From positions 994,501-1,058,500 of the forward strand of contig NZ_CP157804.1 of assembly GCF_040112705.1 (NCBI RefSeq): a stretch of 64,000 bases of DNA, written 5' to 3'. Origin of the DNA: Flagellimonas sp. MMG031 (GTDB lineage: Bacteria > Bacteroidota > Bacteroidia > Flavobacteriales > Flavobacteriaceae). How positions within the stretch are numbered: the stretch's first letter is position 1; each line of letters starts with the position of its first letter. The notes under the pieces are model-generated. The model was not told the origin of the DNA. It saw only the letters and a program-made list of their open reading frames with translations, and searched no databases. A program made the translations under genes and the position numbers. This document shows, piece by piece, positions 36,701 to 45,254 of the stretch.

Positions 36701-36863
36701 TCATATGAAGGAAACGGCCTTTGGTAAAGCCATACTGTTGCAGGGCCGCATTGTTAACCTTTAGAAAACGAAGTGTCTCTAAATCGTAAATCCACATGGG
36801 ATGTGGACAAAAATCAAAAATATGGTCTTCCGATAAACTGGAAGCATCTAGGATGGGGGACAT
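33709..36863 (-). pseudogene. PAS/GAF-array protein ending in a His-containing dimerisation helix without ATPase domain; split by a one-base deletion
   Basis: Two open frames (36863-34983 and 34962-33709) are one gene. The first ends FDGRIKQANKAFLRQ-stop; adding one G to the GG at plus 34989-34990 (a CC pair there) restores FLRAIGKNRTQIVGMAFEAF, a continuous PAS domain. The full protein, about 1051 residues, would be PAS, GAF, PAS, GAF, PAS, PAS, PAS and a C-terminal helix pair with AWLQSHAIRSPLTRI (H352 of the second part). The acidic residue that follows His in active kinases is Ala, and no ATPase domain follows; the protein ends about 65 residues later. It overlaps the receiver gene. Its N-terminal PAS and GAF resemble those in the 1635-residue protein at 47 kb. 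Confidence 0.85.
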
Positions 36864-37498
36864 TCCTTTGAGGTTGGTTTAAAAAGTTTGGGATAACTGA
36901 AACGGTTGGATAACCAAACGTCACTGGTAAAGAATTAATTTCTGAAGCATGTTGCCTATGTGGATATGGTTGGTTTACTAAATTGAAATTCCAAGACCCA
37001 AGGAATTTTATCCGTAACGGATTTTAATCAAAAATATTTTAAAATTATAAATTAAGTGTAATAAAATCAAATGAATCGTAATCATGCATCTCTTTGTTTC
37101 TTCCCCGAAAAAAGTCGTAGTTGATCTTCACCACCTCTATTTTCCGGCCCGAGGGTAAATATGTGATACTCCCTATATACATCCAAAATGATATCTTTTT
37201 CTGAGCAATCTACATGTTGAAAAAAACATATCCCAAAAGAAATCAAACTAGTCATTAATATCACAATTATTGTTGCTTTTTCTTTTACTTAATGGTATCC
37301 GTTTTCTTATGAATATCGACTATACAAATAATTCTTCAATCTCTGTTAGCCCTTCCAGACAAAACAAGCGTAGTTAAGATTTGAACTAAAATGACAATGG
37401 ACATCCTATTTTAAATGTTTATAGCGAATCGCAGTTCCATGGTCAAAAGCATAACGGATTATTATGGTGCCATACCCATTAAACTCCATGATTAGGGC
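36864..37498. other. Mostly gene-free region
   Basis: Apart from one doubtful small leftward ORF (37082-37264), I see nothing supported in these 635 AT-rich bases. The promoter of the PAS-array gene must lie at the left end. Confidence 0.4.
37082..37264 (-). CDS. Doubtful small protein with hydrophobic start, 60 aa
   Basis: The frame begins MILMTSLISFGICFFQHVDCSEKD, which could be a short signal peptide with a Cys near its end, followed by a polar tail (GPENRGGEDQLRLF). No family is recognised, and length alone does not exclude a chance ORF. Confidence 0.2.
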   Translation of the reverse strand: MILMTSLISFGICFFQHVDCSEKDIILDVYREYHIFTLGPENRGGEDQLRLFSGKKQRDA

Positions 37499-37798
37499 CT
37501 AATCGGGATTTGAAACATGTATGGGATTGTTACAATTCCCTTTATGTGCCATAAACCCGAATGCCGAATTGGAATCAGGCTCCTCCTTATAAACCAAATA
37601 TTCACAGCCTTCAAAAACAATGGTCTCAAAATGATCCTTCGGAATGTTTGAGGTTTTGCCCTCGATAGAATTGGCCAATGAATCTTCGATTCGTTGTCGC
37701 TCCAATAGCTTTTGCTCGTAACCCCTATCCCTACATGAGGCTACTGTGAACATTACCATTAACAGTCCCAAAATGAAAAAATGTCTAGAATCAATCAT
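37499..37798 (-). CDS. Small putative lipoprotein at the end of the potassium uptake cluster
   Basis: The 99-residue protein has a lipoprotein signal (FFILGLLMVMFTVASCRDRG, lipid Cys near residue 22), a helical stretch (LLERQRIEDSLANSI) and a C-terminal part with two Cys (FEGCEYLVYKEE and KGNCNNPIH) that could form a disulfide. The C-terminal EYLVY...GFMAHKGNC pattern resembles small flavobacterial proteins of unknown function. The start overlaps the ktrA end by 8 bp, so it is translated from the same message. Confidence 0.65.
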   Translation of the reverse strand: MIDSRHFFILGLLMVMFTVASCRDRGYEQKLLERQRIEDSLANSIEGKTSNIPKDHFETIVFEGCEYLVYKEEPDSNSAFGFMAHKGNCNNPIHVSNPD

Positions 37799-38477
37799 CC
37801 TTTAAAAATTTTTTGATGTCCTTGTTCGAACCATATACTACGATAATATCATCGTTGTTCAACATGCTGTCAGGGTTGGCAACCCCTTTTACCTTAGTGA
37901 CATTCCTGGTTTTTCCCACAACTGTTCTTTCTTCGGTGTTGGCTATTGTAGTCAACACCAATAGATTGTAAGCTTCCCTGATATTGCTTTCCCTTATGGT
38001 CTTGCCATGTAGCTTGGCAGGGACCTTGACCTCGACGATACTGTAATCATCGTTCAACTCAAAGGAGTCGACCACTCCTTTGAGGCATAATTTTTTGGCC
38101 CATCGTTCGGCGGATTCCTCCTCTGGATGCACTATTTCATCTACCCCTATAGCGTGCAAAACCTTTTCATGAAGTTCATCAATGGATCTACTGATCAGCC
38201 GTTTGACCTGAAAGTTCTTGAAAAGGGCCGTTGCCATCACACTGGCTCCCTTGTCCTCCCCAATGGCCACAATGACCATGTCGGTGTCCTCCAAAGGCAG
38301 ACCGGACACCGTAAATTCATCGGTGGCATCCATACAAATGGTATGAGAGATGCGCTCCTTGTAATTGTCGACCCGGTTCATGTTCGTATCGATACCGATA
38401 ACTTCATTCCCCTGTTCGGTCAACTTTTCTGAAAGAGAGGCGCCAAAGCTTCCAAGTCCCACAATGATATATTTCAT
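37791..38477 (-). CDS. ktrA: Potassium uptake regulatory subunit, KtrA/TrkA-N type
   Basis: The 228-residue cytoplasmic RCK protein gates the K+ channel formed by KtrB/TrkH. It has an N-terminal Rossmann nucleotide site (IIVGLGSFGASLSEKL, then EVIGIDTNMNRVD and CMDATDE) and a C-terminal TrkA_C domain (about 140-220, VEVKVPAKLHGKTIRESNIRE and DDIIVVYGSNKDIKKFL). It lies 11 bp after the second KtrB/TrkH gene. One KtrA for two channel subunits suggests that it serves both or that the first channel has another partner. Confidence 0.93.
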   Translation of the reverse strand: MKYIIVGLGSFGASLSEKLTEQGNEVIGIDTNMNRVDNYKERISHTICMDATDEFTVSGLPLEDTDMVIVAIGEDKGASVMATALFKNFQVKRLISRSIDELHEKVLHAIGVDEIVHPEEESAERWAKKLCLKGVVDSFELNDDYSIVEVKVPAKLHGKTIRESNIREAYNLLVLTTIANTEERTVVGKTRNVTKVKGVANPDSMLNNDDIIVVYGSNKDIKKFLKDD

Positions 38478-38488
38478 AATCAGTTCTT

Positions 38489-40276
38489 TTAGTTTATGGT
38501 AAGTTCCTCAACAGGATATTTATAATTTTTCTGCTTTACCTTTTTGAACACTGCGATCAACAGGGTCAACATACTCACCCTACCGATGAACATCACCGCG
38601 ATAATGACAAGTTTACTGGCGCCACTCAGTTTTGCAGTTATTCCCAGACTCAGACCAACGGTGCTGTATGCTGAAAAACATTCAAAGGCGATATCCAATA
38701 ATTTCTTGTCACTGTCAAATACGGAAATCAAGATAATACCGGTGCCGATGACCAACAAGGAGAGGGCAATTACGGCAAAGGCTCGTCGCACCGAGACTTC
38801 GGAGATTTCCCTACGAAAGACCTCTATTCTTGCCTTTCCCTTTGCCAAGCTCAAAAAGTTCAGGGTGGCTATGGCAAAGGTATTGGTCTTGATGCCCCCT
38901 CCCGTGGACGCCGGTGACGCCCCTACCCACATCAAAAGGAAAATCATCATGACAGTGGAGAAATCGAGTGCAGCCATGTCCACTGAATTAAAGCCTGCCG
39001 TTCTTGGTGTGGCCGCACCGAAAAGGGCCGTTATCACCTTACCAACGCCATCGTGTTCCGCCAAGGTGTTGTTATATTCATTGAAATAGAACATTGTTGT
39101 TCCCAAAGTGGTCAACATAGAGGTGGTTATGAGTGTAATGCGGCTGTTCAGGTTCAGTACCCATGGTTTGTGTTTTTTCTGGTCCCCAGTAAGATAGAAC
39201 AGTTTCCTGACCATAAAATATTTAAGATACTTTATAAGGTTTACCACAATGGGAAACCCCAATCCGCCCAATACAAAGGCTGCGATTATAAGACTTTGGA
39301 ACATATAATTATACCGAAACCCAGTTTCGTACAAACTATTGGGCAAGGTGGAGAACCCTGCATTGCAGAAAGCAGATACAGCGTGGAATACTGAAAAAAA
39401 GAAGCGATGGAAAAAGGAGGTGAACAAACCATTGTCCAAACTCAAGTAGATAAATAGCGCCGCGACCAGTTCTATGGAAAAAGTAATGACAAGAATACGT
39501 CTCAATGTACCGAAGACCTCACCCAATTTTTTGCTTCCGGTCATGTCACTCAAGGTCAACTGGTTTTCATAAGAGGCACCCCCTTTGAAAAAGTAGCTGA
39601 AATAGCTTGCAACGGTCAAAATCCCGATTCCCCCGGCCTGGATAAGGCAAAGGATGACGGTTTGACCAAAAACGGTGAAATAACTTCCTGTATCCACTAC
39701 AATAAGACCTGTTACGCATACGGCACTGGTAGAGGTGAACAAGGCATACAAAAAGGAGATGCCGTCATGGGTGGCATTGGGCAGCGACAATAAAATCGCT
39801 CCGATCAATATGATGCCCAAAAAACTGGCAATGAACAATTGCGCGGGATTGAGCAGGGTCTTTTTATAGTTGATCTCTTGCTCGGAAAACTCCCGGATAA
39901 ACGTGAGGATGATGGCGAACTTGACCCAATTGTCGTTGTACAGGAACGATAAATGGCTTTGTCCCTCCTCCCCAAAAAAATGGGCCCAGAGTATACCCAA
40001 GGTAATCAAAATGGTAAGGGCATCAAAAATGATGACCGAGCGTTCGATTTGTTTCATACGCTCCACATACCGCAGGACCGTGGCCAAAATACCCAGGCCG
40101 ATAACCACAAAATAAAAGATGTTGAACCAAATCTGTATGCGTTGGGGCTTGTCATAGCCAAAATCGACAATGAACAGAAAAACCCCCAGAATGCTGCTGT
40201 ACAAAGCCAGCTTAAAAAGGATTTGGGAAAAGTCCCTGTTAAAAAGTGTTGACTTTCCCCATTTGAAAAGCGACAT
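38489..40276 (-). CDS. KtrB/TrkH-family potassium channel subunit with extra N-terminal membrane helices
   Basis: The 595-residue protein is longer than a usual KtrB (about 440), because about 145 residues with three to four membrane helices (ILGVFLFIVDFGY, FNIFYFVVIGLGILATVL, IIFDALTILITLGIL) precede the core. The four selectivity-filter loops are visible as STSAVCVTGL, AFCNAGFS, TPRTAGFN and YSTVGLS. It passes K+ through the membrane under KtrA control. The ktrA gene follows after 11 bp. Confidence 0.92.
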   Translation of the reverse strand: MSLFKWGKSTLFNRDFSQILFKLALYSSILGVFLFIVDFGYDKPQRIQIWFNIFYFVVIGLGILATVLRYVERMKQIERSVIIFDALTILITLGILWAHFFGEEGQSHLSFLYNDNWVKFAIILTFIREFSEQEINYKKTLLNPAQLFIASFLGIILIGAILLSLPNATHDGISFLYALFTSTSAVCVTGLIVVDTGSYFTVFGQTVILCLIQAGGIGILTVASYFSYFFKGGASYENQLTLSDMTGSKKLGEVFGTLRRILVITFSIELVAALFIYLSLDNGLFTSFFHRFFFSVFHAVSAFCNAGFSTLPNSLYETGFRYNYMFQSLIIAAFVLGGLGFPIVVNLIKYLKYFMVRKLFYLTGDQKKHKPWVLNLNSRITLITTSMLTTLGTTMFYFNEYNNTLAEHDGVGKVITALFGAATPRTAGFNSVDMAALDFSTVMMIFLLMWVGASPASTGGGIKTNTFAIATLNFLSLAKGKARIEVFRREISEVSVRRAFAVIALSLLVIGTGIILISVFDSDKKLLDIAFECFSAYSTVGLSLGITAKLSGASKLVIIAVMFIGRVSMLTLLIAVFKKVKQKNYKYPVEELTIN

Positions 40277-40441
40277 AGAAAACCATACTTAGGTTTGAGG
40301 GCATAAAGTTAGGCATAGGTTTATAAAGATTTTATAAAGATTGAGGGCGTACCGGCTGATGCCATTGTTCAATGTGCTATCAAAAATTATGGATGGATGC
40401 CCCATAAAACTGGCCTTTAAGGAGGTGCGGCCCATAGGTGC

Positions 40442-41779
40442 CTATAAAGCCAAGTCTTCACTTTTTTTCTTTGTACTCAACGTATTCCTCTTTGCCAAGA
40501 TGGCCAGGCCAAAAGTAAGCAATCCCAACCTGCCCACGAACATGGTCGTAATAAGGACCATTTTTCCTAAAGGCTTTAAACTTCCTGTAATGCCTGTACT
40601 GAGACCTACAGTGCCAATGGCCGAGGTGGTCTCGAAAAGGATCTGTTCCAAGGGGATTTTTTCAGAGAGGGATAATAGAAAAGTTGCCAAAAATATAACA
40701 GATGCATACAGCATGAAAACGGAGGTGGCCACATAGAGCCTTTCCAATGGAATGGTCCTTCCCAAAAATGTAACATGCCTATTGTTCCTGATCCGGTTCC
40801 ACATAATGGCGATCAAGGCAGTGACCGTTGTGGTCTTCATCCCACCACCGGTCCCGGAAGGAGAAGCCCCTATGTACATGAGGAAAATAATGACCAATAG
40901 GCTCCCAGTGGCAAAACTACCCAACGGGACCGTGTTGAACCCTACCGTGGTCAGTGCGGTCATGGTCTGGAAAAAGGAGGCCATCCAACGCTGTCCGCCC
41001 TGTCCCTCAATGGCCGGTTCAAAAAAATAGAGCATAATTGTTCCAAATACCAATAGTAGGGCCATGGACCCTAAAATGATTTTGGTGGTGAAGGTGATCT
41101 TTCTCGATTTTCCGGATAGTCGGTTCCAAAAGTCGGTGACCACGATAAACCCCAAGGAACCACAGATGGCCAAAATGGAAAGTATTATGTTGATGGACGG
41201 ATTGCCCGCAAACTGTTCAAAGCTGTCGTTATAGAGACTGAAACCTGCTGTGCAAAAAGCCGAAACGCTATGATAGATACTGCTCCATAGGGCAAAGTTG
41301 TGCTCCACCCCAGCCTTGGTAAAGGCAATATAGAGGCATAGGGCCCCAATGATCTCGATGACAACGGTAAATAGGATGACCGATTTCAGAAAATCCTTGA
41401 CCTGAAACCCTTTGGGCATGGTAAACTCGGCGTTCAGTATGCGTTGGTGCCAATGGGTGAGGTCACTTTTCTTGGAAAGGACAATAAAGGTCGTAAAGGT
41501 CATATAACCGATCCCCCCGATTTGGAAAAGGAGCATTACAATGAATTGTCCGAACCAGGAATAGCTATCGAACACGCTAACTGTGACCAAGCCCGTTGTG
41601 GAAATGGCAGAGGTGGCAATGAACAGGCTGTCCAGGGCGGGAATGTCCAGTTTATGGGCTATGGGGAGGCAAAGTAATGACCATCCTAAAAGGGTATAGG
41701 TCAAAAAGCCGTACAATAGGTTCTGTTGGGGTGAAAGAGTCAATTGAAACTTTCTGTATTTTTTTAATATTCCTTTCAT
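40442..41779 (-). CDS. KtrB/TrkH-family potassium channel subunit, standard length
   Basis: The 445-residue protein has the four M1-P-M2 repeats with filter loops ATSAISTTGLV, AFCTAGFSL, LTTVGFNTV and AIGTVGLSTG, all carrying the filter Gly. It lacks the N-terminal extension of the second copy. It is the first channel gene of the leftward cluster, 8 bp after the 116-residue protein. Two different KtrB/TrkH subunits in one cluster suggest different affinity or ion coupling. Confidence 0.93.
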   Translation of the reverse strand: MKGILKKYRKFQLTLSPQQNLLYGFLTYTLLGWSLLCLPIAHKLDIPALDSLFIATSAISTTGLVTVSVFDSYSWFGQFIVMLLFQIGGIGYMTFTTFIVLSKKSDLTHWHQRILNAEFTMPKGFQVKDFLKSVILFTVVIEIIGALCLYIAFTKAGVEHNFALWSSIYHSVSAFCTAGFSLYNDSFEQFAGNPSINIILSILAICGSLGFIVVTDFWNRLSGKSRKITFTTKIILGSMALLLVFGTIMLYFFEPAIEGQGGQRWMASFFQTMTALTTVGFNTVPLGSFATGSLLVIIFLMYIGASPSGTGGGMKTTTVTALIAIMWNRIRNNRHVTFLGRTIPLERLYVATSVFMLYASVIFLATFLLSLSEKIPLEQILFETTSAIGTVGLSTGITGSLKPLGKMVLITTMFVGRLGLLTFGLAILAKRNTLSTKKKSEDLAL

Positions 41780-41787
41780 ACATTGAT

Positions 41788-42138
41788 TTAAAAATCATGA
41801 CCCAATCCCTGTTCCAGTTCGGTCACTACGTCCAAGATTTCGTGCAGAATCCCGATGATTTCATTTTTATGTCCCAACCCTTCAGGCAACAGTCCATAAA
41901 TCACCAGAAGATTCTTGACATAATCCTTGGTCTTTCCCGCTTCCCTTACCATGACCCTTACACTCAAGCCCCCCAGTACAGCATCCAATCTATCCTTTAA
42001 ATCCCTATGGGTCCATTTGATAAGAAGGGCATAGGGCCCCTTTTCATCCAAGTTTGGATTTTTCAACTTATGGATGCATAAGCATAGACTGACTATCAAA
42101 TTCGCTGCTTCCTTATTGATTCGGGCTTTATTTTCCAT
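41788..42138 (-). CDS. Hypothetical cytoplasmic helical protein in the K+ cluster
   Basis: The 116-residue protein is largely helical, without signal peptide or membrane helix (NKEAANLIVSLCLCIHKLKNP, LKDRLDAVLGGLSVRV, NEIIGILHEILDVVTELEQG). No family is recognised. It lies between the small membrane protein (9 bp) and the KtrB gene (8 bp), so it is made with the K+ channel and may be an accessory or regulatory protein. Confidence 0.65.
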   Translation of the reverse strand: MENKARINKEAANLIVSLCLCIHKLKNPNLDEKGPYALLIKWTHRDLKDRLDAVLGGLSVRVMVREAGKTKDYVKNLLVIYGLLPEGLGHKNEIIGILHEILDVVTELEQGLGHDF

Positions 42139-42147
42139 AGGGGTGGT

Positions 42148-42327
42148 CTAGATGAGGAAAAGTTCAACAATGAAGTAAATGCTCATGCCCATATCCACCA
42201 TGATGATCAATGGAAGCACAAGATGGTGTATATCCCGGCACCAGTCGTCCAAAGAATCATATGGGCCGCCTGCACCTTCATCATAGAAAAAGTCCCATCC
42301 CACTTTATAGCTCTTTTTGATTGGCAC
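42148..42327 (-). CDS. Small single-pass membrane protein, 59 aa
   Basis: The frame ends at TAG 42148-42150, 9 bp before the ATG of the next gene; the best start is GTG at 42327. The peptide is polar at first (VGWDFFYDEGAGGPYDSLDDWCRDIHH) and ends with one membrane helix (LVLPLIIMVDMGMSIYFIVELFLI). Its acidic/aromatic N-part and clean helix look like a real small protein, and the spacing fits the operon. By position it might be a channel accessory, as KdpF is for KdpABC, but no similarity is claimed. Confidence 0.45.
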   Translation of the reverse strand: MPIKKSYKVGWDFFYDEGAGGPYDSLDDWCRDIHHLVLPLIIMVDMGMSIYFIVELFLI

Positions 42328-42395
42328 AAAGATCAGGGGAATGGAATATTTAAAAAATCAAGAAAAGGGGCTAGGGGATAAAGATTTTAAAAAGG

Positions 42396-43079
42396 TCATT
42401 GAAACCGATAACCTACCCCGCTTTCGGTTACGATGTGTTCGGGATGGTTGGGCCGTTCCTCGATTTTTTTTCTCAGGGTGCCCACAAATACCCTTAAATA
42501 TTGTGTCTCGTTCTTGTGGCCATATCCCCAGACCTCATTAAGTATGTACTGGTGTGTGAGTACCTTTCCCTCATTGATTGCGAATAGCGCCAAAAGGTTG
42601 TACTCGGTCTGTGTCAGTTTGATCAACACCCCTTCCTTTTTGACCGTTCGGGCCACAAGGTCAATTTCAAGATTTCCAAACGAAATGACGGTTTTAAGCT
42701 CAATGCCCTGATCTCTCCGCATTGCCGATCGGATACGGGCCAAGAGTTCGCCGCTCCGAAAGGGTTTGGTAAGATAATCCGAAGCGCCGTTGTCCAGCGC
42801 TTTGACAATATCGGGTTCGTTGTCCTGAACCGACAAAATGATAATGGGCTTATGGTACCAGTCCCTGAGTTCCACCAAGAGGTCATGGCCGCTTTTATCC
42901 GGCAACCCTATGTCCAGAAGGATGGCATCAGGCAAATGGCTTGCTGCAAGGGCAGTACCCTCTTTGGCATTTGCAGCCTGTATGACCCTGTATTCATTGC
43001 TCTCCAAATTGATTTGGAGCAGTTTTCTAATTTGGGGCTCATCGTCAATGATCAATAGTTGTGCCTTATCCATTTTCAT
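42396..43079 (-). CDS. kdpE: KdpE-like OmpR-family response regulator
   Basis: The 227-residue protein has a receiver (LLIIDDEPQIRKLL, D56 in ILLDIGLPDKSG, Lys in YLTKPF) and an OmpR-type winged helix (LTQTEYNLLALFAINEGKVLTHQYILNEVWG, RVFVGTLRKKIEE). The wording of the receiver and helix matches KdpE. It overlaps the kinase gene by 14 bp and heads the leftward K+ cluster. There is no kdpFABC in view, so it probably controls the Ktr genes. Confidence 0.9.
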   Translation of the reverse strand: MKMDKAQLLIIDDEPQIRKLLQINLESNEYRVIQAANAKEGTALAASHLPDAILLDIGLPDKSGHDLLVELRDWYHKPIIILSVQDNEPDIVKALDNGASDYLTKPFRSGELLARIRSAMRRDQGIELKTVISFGNLEIDLVARTVKKEGVLIKLTQTEYNLLALFAINEGKVLTHQYILNEVWGYGHKNETQYLRVFVGTLRKKIEERPNHPEHIVTESGVGYRFQ

Positions 43080-44145
43080 CGTTGTTTATGGGCAATGTTT
43101 CTGCTGGAATGGTTACGGTGAACAAGGAACCACCTCCCTCCCTGTTCTCCAAGGTCACTTTTCCATTCATGGCTTCGGTAAAACCCTTCACTATTGAAAG
43201 TCCAAGACCGGTACCCCCTGTCGTGTTGTGAATGCGGTAAAATTTACGGAAAACGGATTTAATTTCGTTTTCCGGGAAACCTTTCCCGTTGTCCGAGACC
43301 CATATGACACAGCCTTCATGGATTTGATCGGCATCAATGGTTATAATGGAGTTTGTTGGGGTATGCTGAATGGCATTGTGGATGATATTGTGCAAGGTCT
43401 GTTCCAAGAGTCCACCATCCAGCCTAAAAAGGGGAAGGTGCTCCTTGGCTTCGAAAACAACCTTGTGATTCGAAGCATCCTGTTGGTTCCTTCGGATCAT
43501 GGAAAAAATAATTTCGTTGATATCGCACCAATCTTTTTTCGGCTGGATGAACCCTGCTTCAAGCCTGCTCATGCTTAAAAGATTTTCGACCTGTCGATTG
43601 AGCCTGAGACCTGCAATTTCGATTTCTGAATACAGTTCATTTCTGTTTCCATCGGAGAGTTTGGAGTTTTTGTCCTTAATGGTATCCACGGCACCGATTA
43701 TGGTGGCTATAGGGGTCTTGAGTTCATGGGAGAGCGAATTCAACAGGGTATTGTATAGGACTATGGACTTGGCCCTTTCCTCCTCATCCCGTTGTTTCTT
43801 TTCGAACTCCCTGAACTTAAAGGTAAGTACTGCATTGATGGATGCAATGACAAAGTACATCAAGAACATAAGGCCATCCTCGGGGGTCTCGATGTGGAAG
43901 GTCATTGTAGGGGGAATAAAGAAGAAGTTCCAAATCAGGGCACTTAACAGAGCGGATACCATTACAGGAAAAATATCGAAGAGGATGGCATTGAGGGAGA
44001 CCGCCATCAACAGGATGAGGGCAACGGCACCATAACCGATAAAATTTACCAGAAAGAAACAGACGAACGAAGTGGCTACTATGAGCAGGATGCTTATCGT
44101 GTACTGTTTCCTTTTACTGTAATTCCGTGTTCTGAGGAAATCCAA
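43066..44145 (-). CDS. KdpD-like sensor histidine kinase, short form (DUF4118 + kinase)
   Basis: The 359-residue protein has four membrane helices of DUF4118 type (about 15-108), then a HisKA domain with H140 in NSLSHELKTPIATI, and an ATPase domain (NIIHNAIQHTP, VSDNGKGFPENE, TGGTGLGLSIVKG). The large N-terminal KdpD and universal-stress domains of E. coli KdpD (about 894 residues) are missing. Such short forms pair with KdpE-like regulators in Bacteroidota. It is divergent from terC, 128 bp away. Confidence 0.9.
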   Translation of the reverse strand: MDFLRTRNYSKRKQYTISILLIVATSFVCFFLVNFIGYGAVALILLMAVSLNAILFDIFPVMVSALLSALIWNFFFIPPTMTFHIETPEDGLMFLMYFVIASINAVLTFKFREFEKKQRDEEERAKSIVLYNTLLNSLSHELKTPIATIIGAVDTIKDKNSKLSDGNRNELYSEIEIAGLRLNRQVENLLSMSRLEAGFIQPKKDWCDINEIIFSMIRRNQQDASNHKVVFEAKEHLPLFRLDGGLLEQTLHNIIHNAIQHTPTNSIITIDADQIHEGCVIWVSDNGKGFPENEIKSVFRKFYRIHNTTGGTGLGLSIVKGFTEAMNGKVTLENREGGGSLFTVTIPAETLPINNDENG

Positions 44146-44273
44146 ACCTTTTTTGGGTAAAGTTACCCAGAAGAATATAAAGATTTTATATGGATTTATC
44201 CATGGGACATTTTTATTTAATGGTTTTTTGTAGACTGACGGTTACCAATGTTTACTTTTGATTCTTAAAACTT

Positions 44274-45209
44274 ATGATGGTCTGGGGCTTTTTCCTTTTG
44301 GGTATCTTTTTTTTCTTGGCATTGGACCTTGGTGTCTTCAACAGGAAGGCCCATATCATCAGTGTGCGGGAAGCATCCATATGGACCGGAATTTGGGTGG
44401 CTATGTCCTTCTTGTTCTCAGGTATTGTTTACTGATTGTATGGAACAGGGAAAGTTGACAATATCGATTCCCTGGCACCCCTGGACGCCAGTATAAAATA
44501 CATTACCGGCTATCTGATCGAGCTATCCTTGAGCGTTGACAACATCTTTATCATTGCAGTGATCTTCGGTTCGTTCCATATTCCCCAGAAATACCAGCAT
44601 CGTGTGCTTTTCTGGGGTATTTTGGGGGCCATTGTGTTCCGGGCACTGATGATCTTCTTCGGGGTGGCACTGATCAAGAAGTTCAGTTTTATGACCTATA
44701 TTTTCGGGGCCTTTTTGATTTTTACCGCCATAAAGATGTTGGTATCCAAACAAAAGGCCTTTAATCCAAAAAAATCATTTATCTATCGGAATTTGAGAAA
44801 GATCATGCCCATTACCTCCCATATGCAGGGTCAGAAGTTTTTCATCAAACTGCGCCATATTACCGCGGCCACCCCCTTGTTCATCGCCTTGGTGATCATT
44901 GAATTTTCCGATATCCTGTTCGCCTTGGACAGTGTTCCGGCCATATTGGCAATAACCTCGGATCCCTTTTTGGTGTTCAGTTCGAACATATTCGCCATAT
45001 TGGGCCTTCGCTCGATGTACTTTTTCCTTTCCCATATGATCAACCGGTTCCACCACCTCAAATATAGTCTGGTGGCCATTCTGAGCTTTGTTGGGGTGAA
45101 ATTGATCTTGGCACACCAATATACTTTTCCGGAATGGGTTTCTTTAGGATTTATTGCATTGTCGCTATCCATTGGAATTTTGGCTTCGTTCAAAAGAGAA
45201 ACTGAATAA
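44274..45209 (+). pseudogene. TerC/Alx-family membrane protein interrupted by an in-frame TGA at codon 54
   Basis: From ATG 44274 (or 44277) the frame reads MMVWGFFLLGIFFFLALDLGVF and then SIWTGIWVAMSFLFSGIVY, the first two helices of TerC/Alx. TGA at 44433-44435 interrupts it, and it continues LYGTGKVDNID, YLIELSLSVDNIF (conserved acidic motif) and FALDSVPAILAI to the stop at 45209. The full length of 311 residues is typical. TGG (Trp) at the TGA would give YWLYG, as expected; one G-to-A change explains it. The TTG at 44436 could only start a protein lacking two helices and the first Asp motif. TerC-family proteins handle manganese or other metals in the membrane. Sequencing error is possible. 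Confidence 0.85.
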
Positions 45210-45254
45210 ACTGCAGCCTGGAGGTCTTGAAGTGAACCCTCGGCCCAACCGGTC

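Noticed and set aside
44433..44435. TGA read as selenocysteine or tryptophan in TerC
   Set aside because: TerC has Trp or another aromatic residue there, no selenocysteine chemistry is expected, and TGA ends other genes in the window (794-796).
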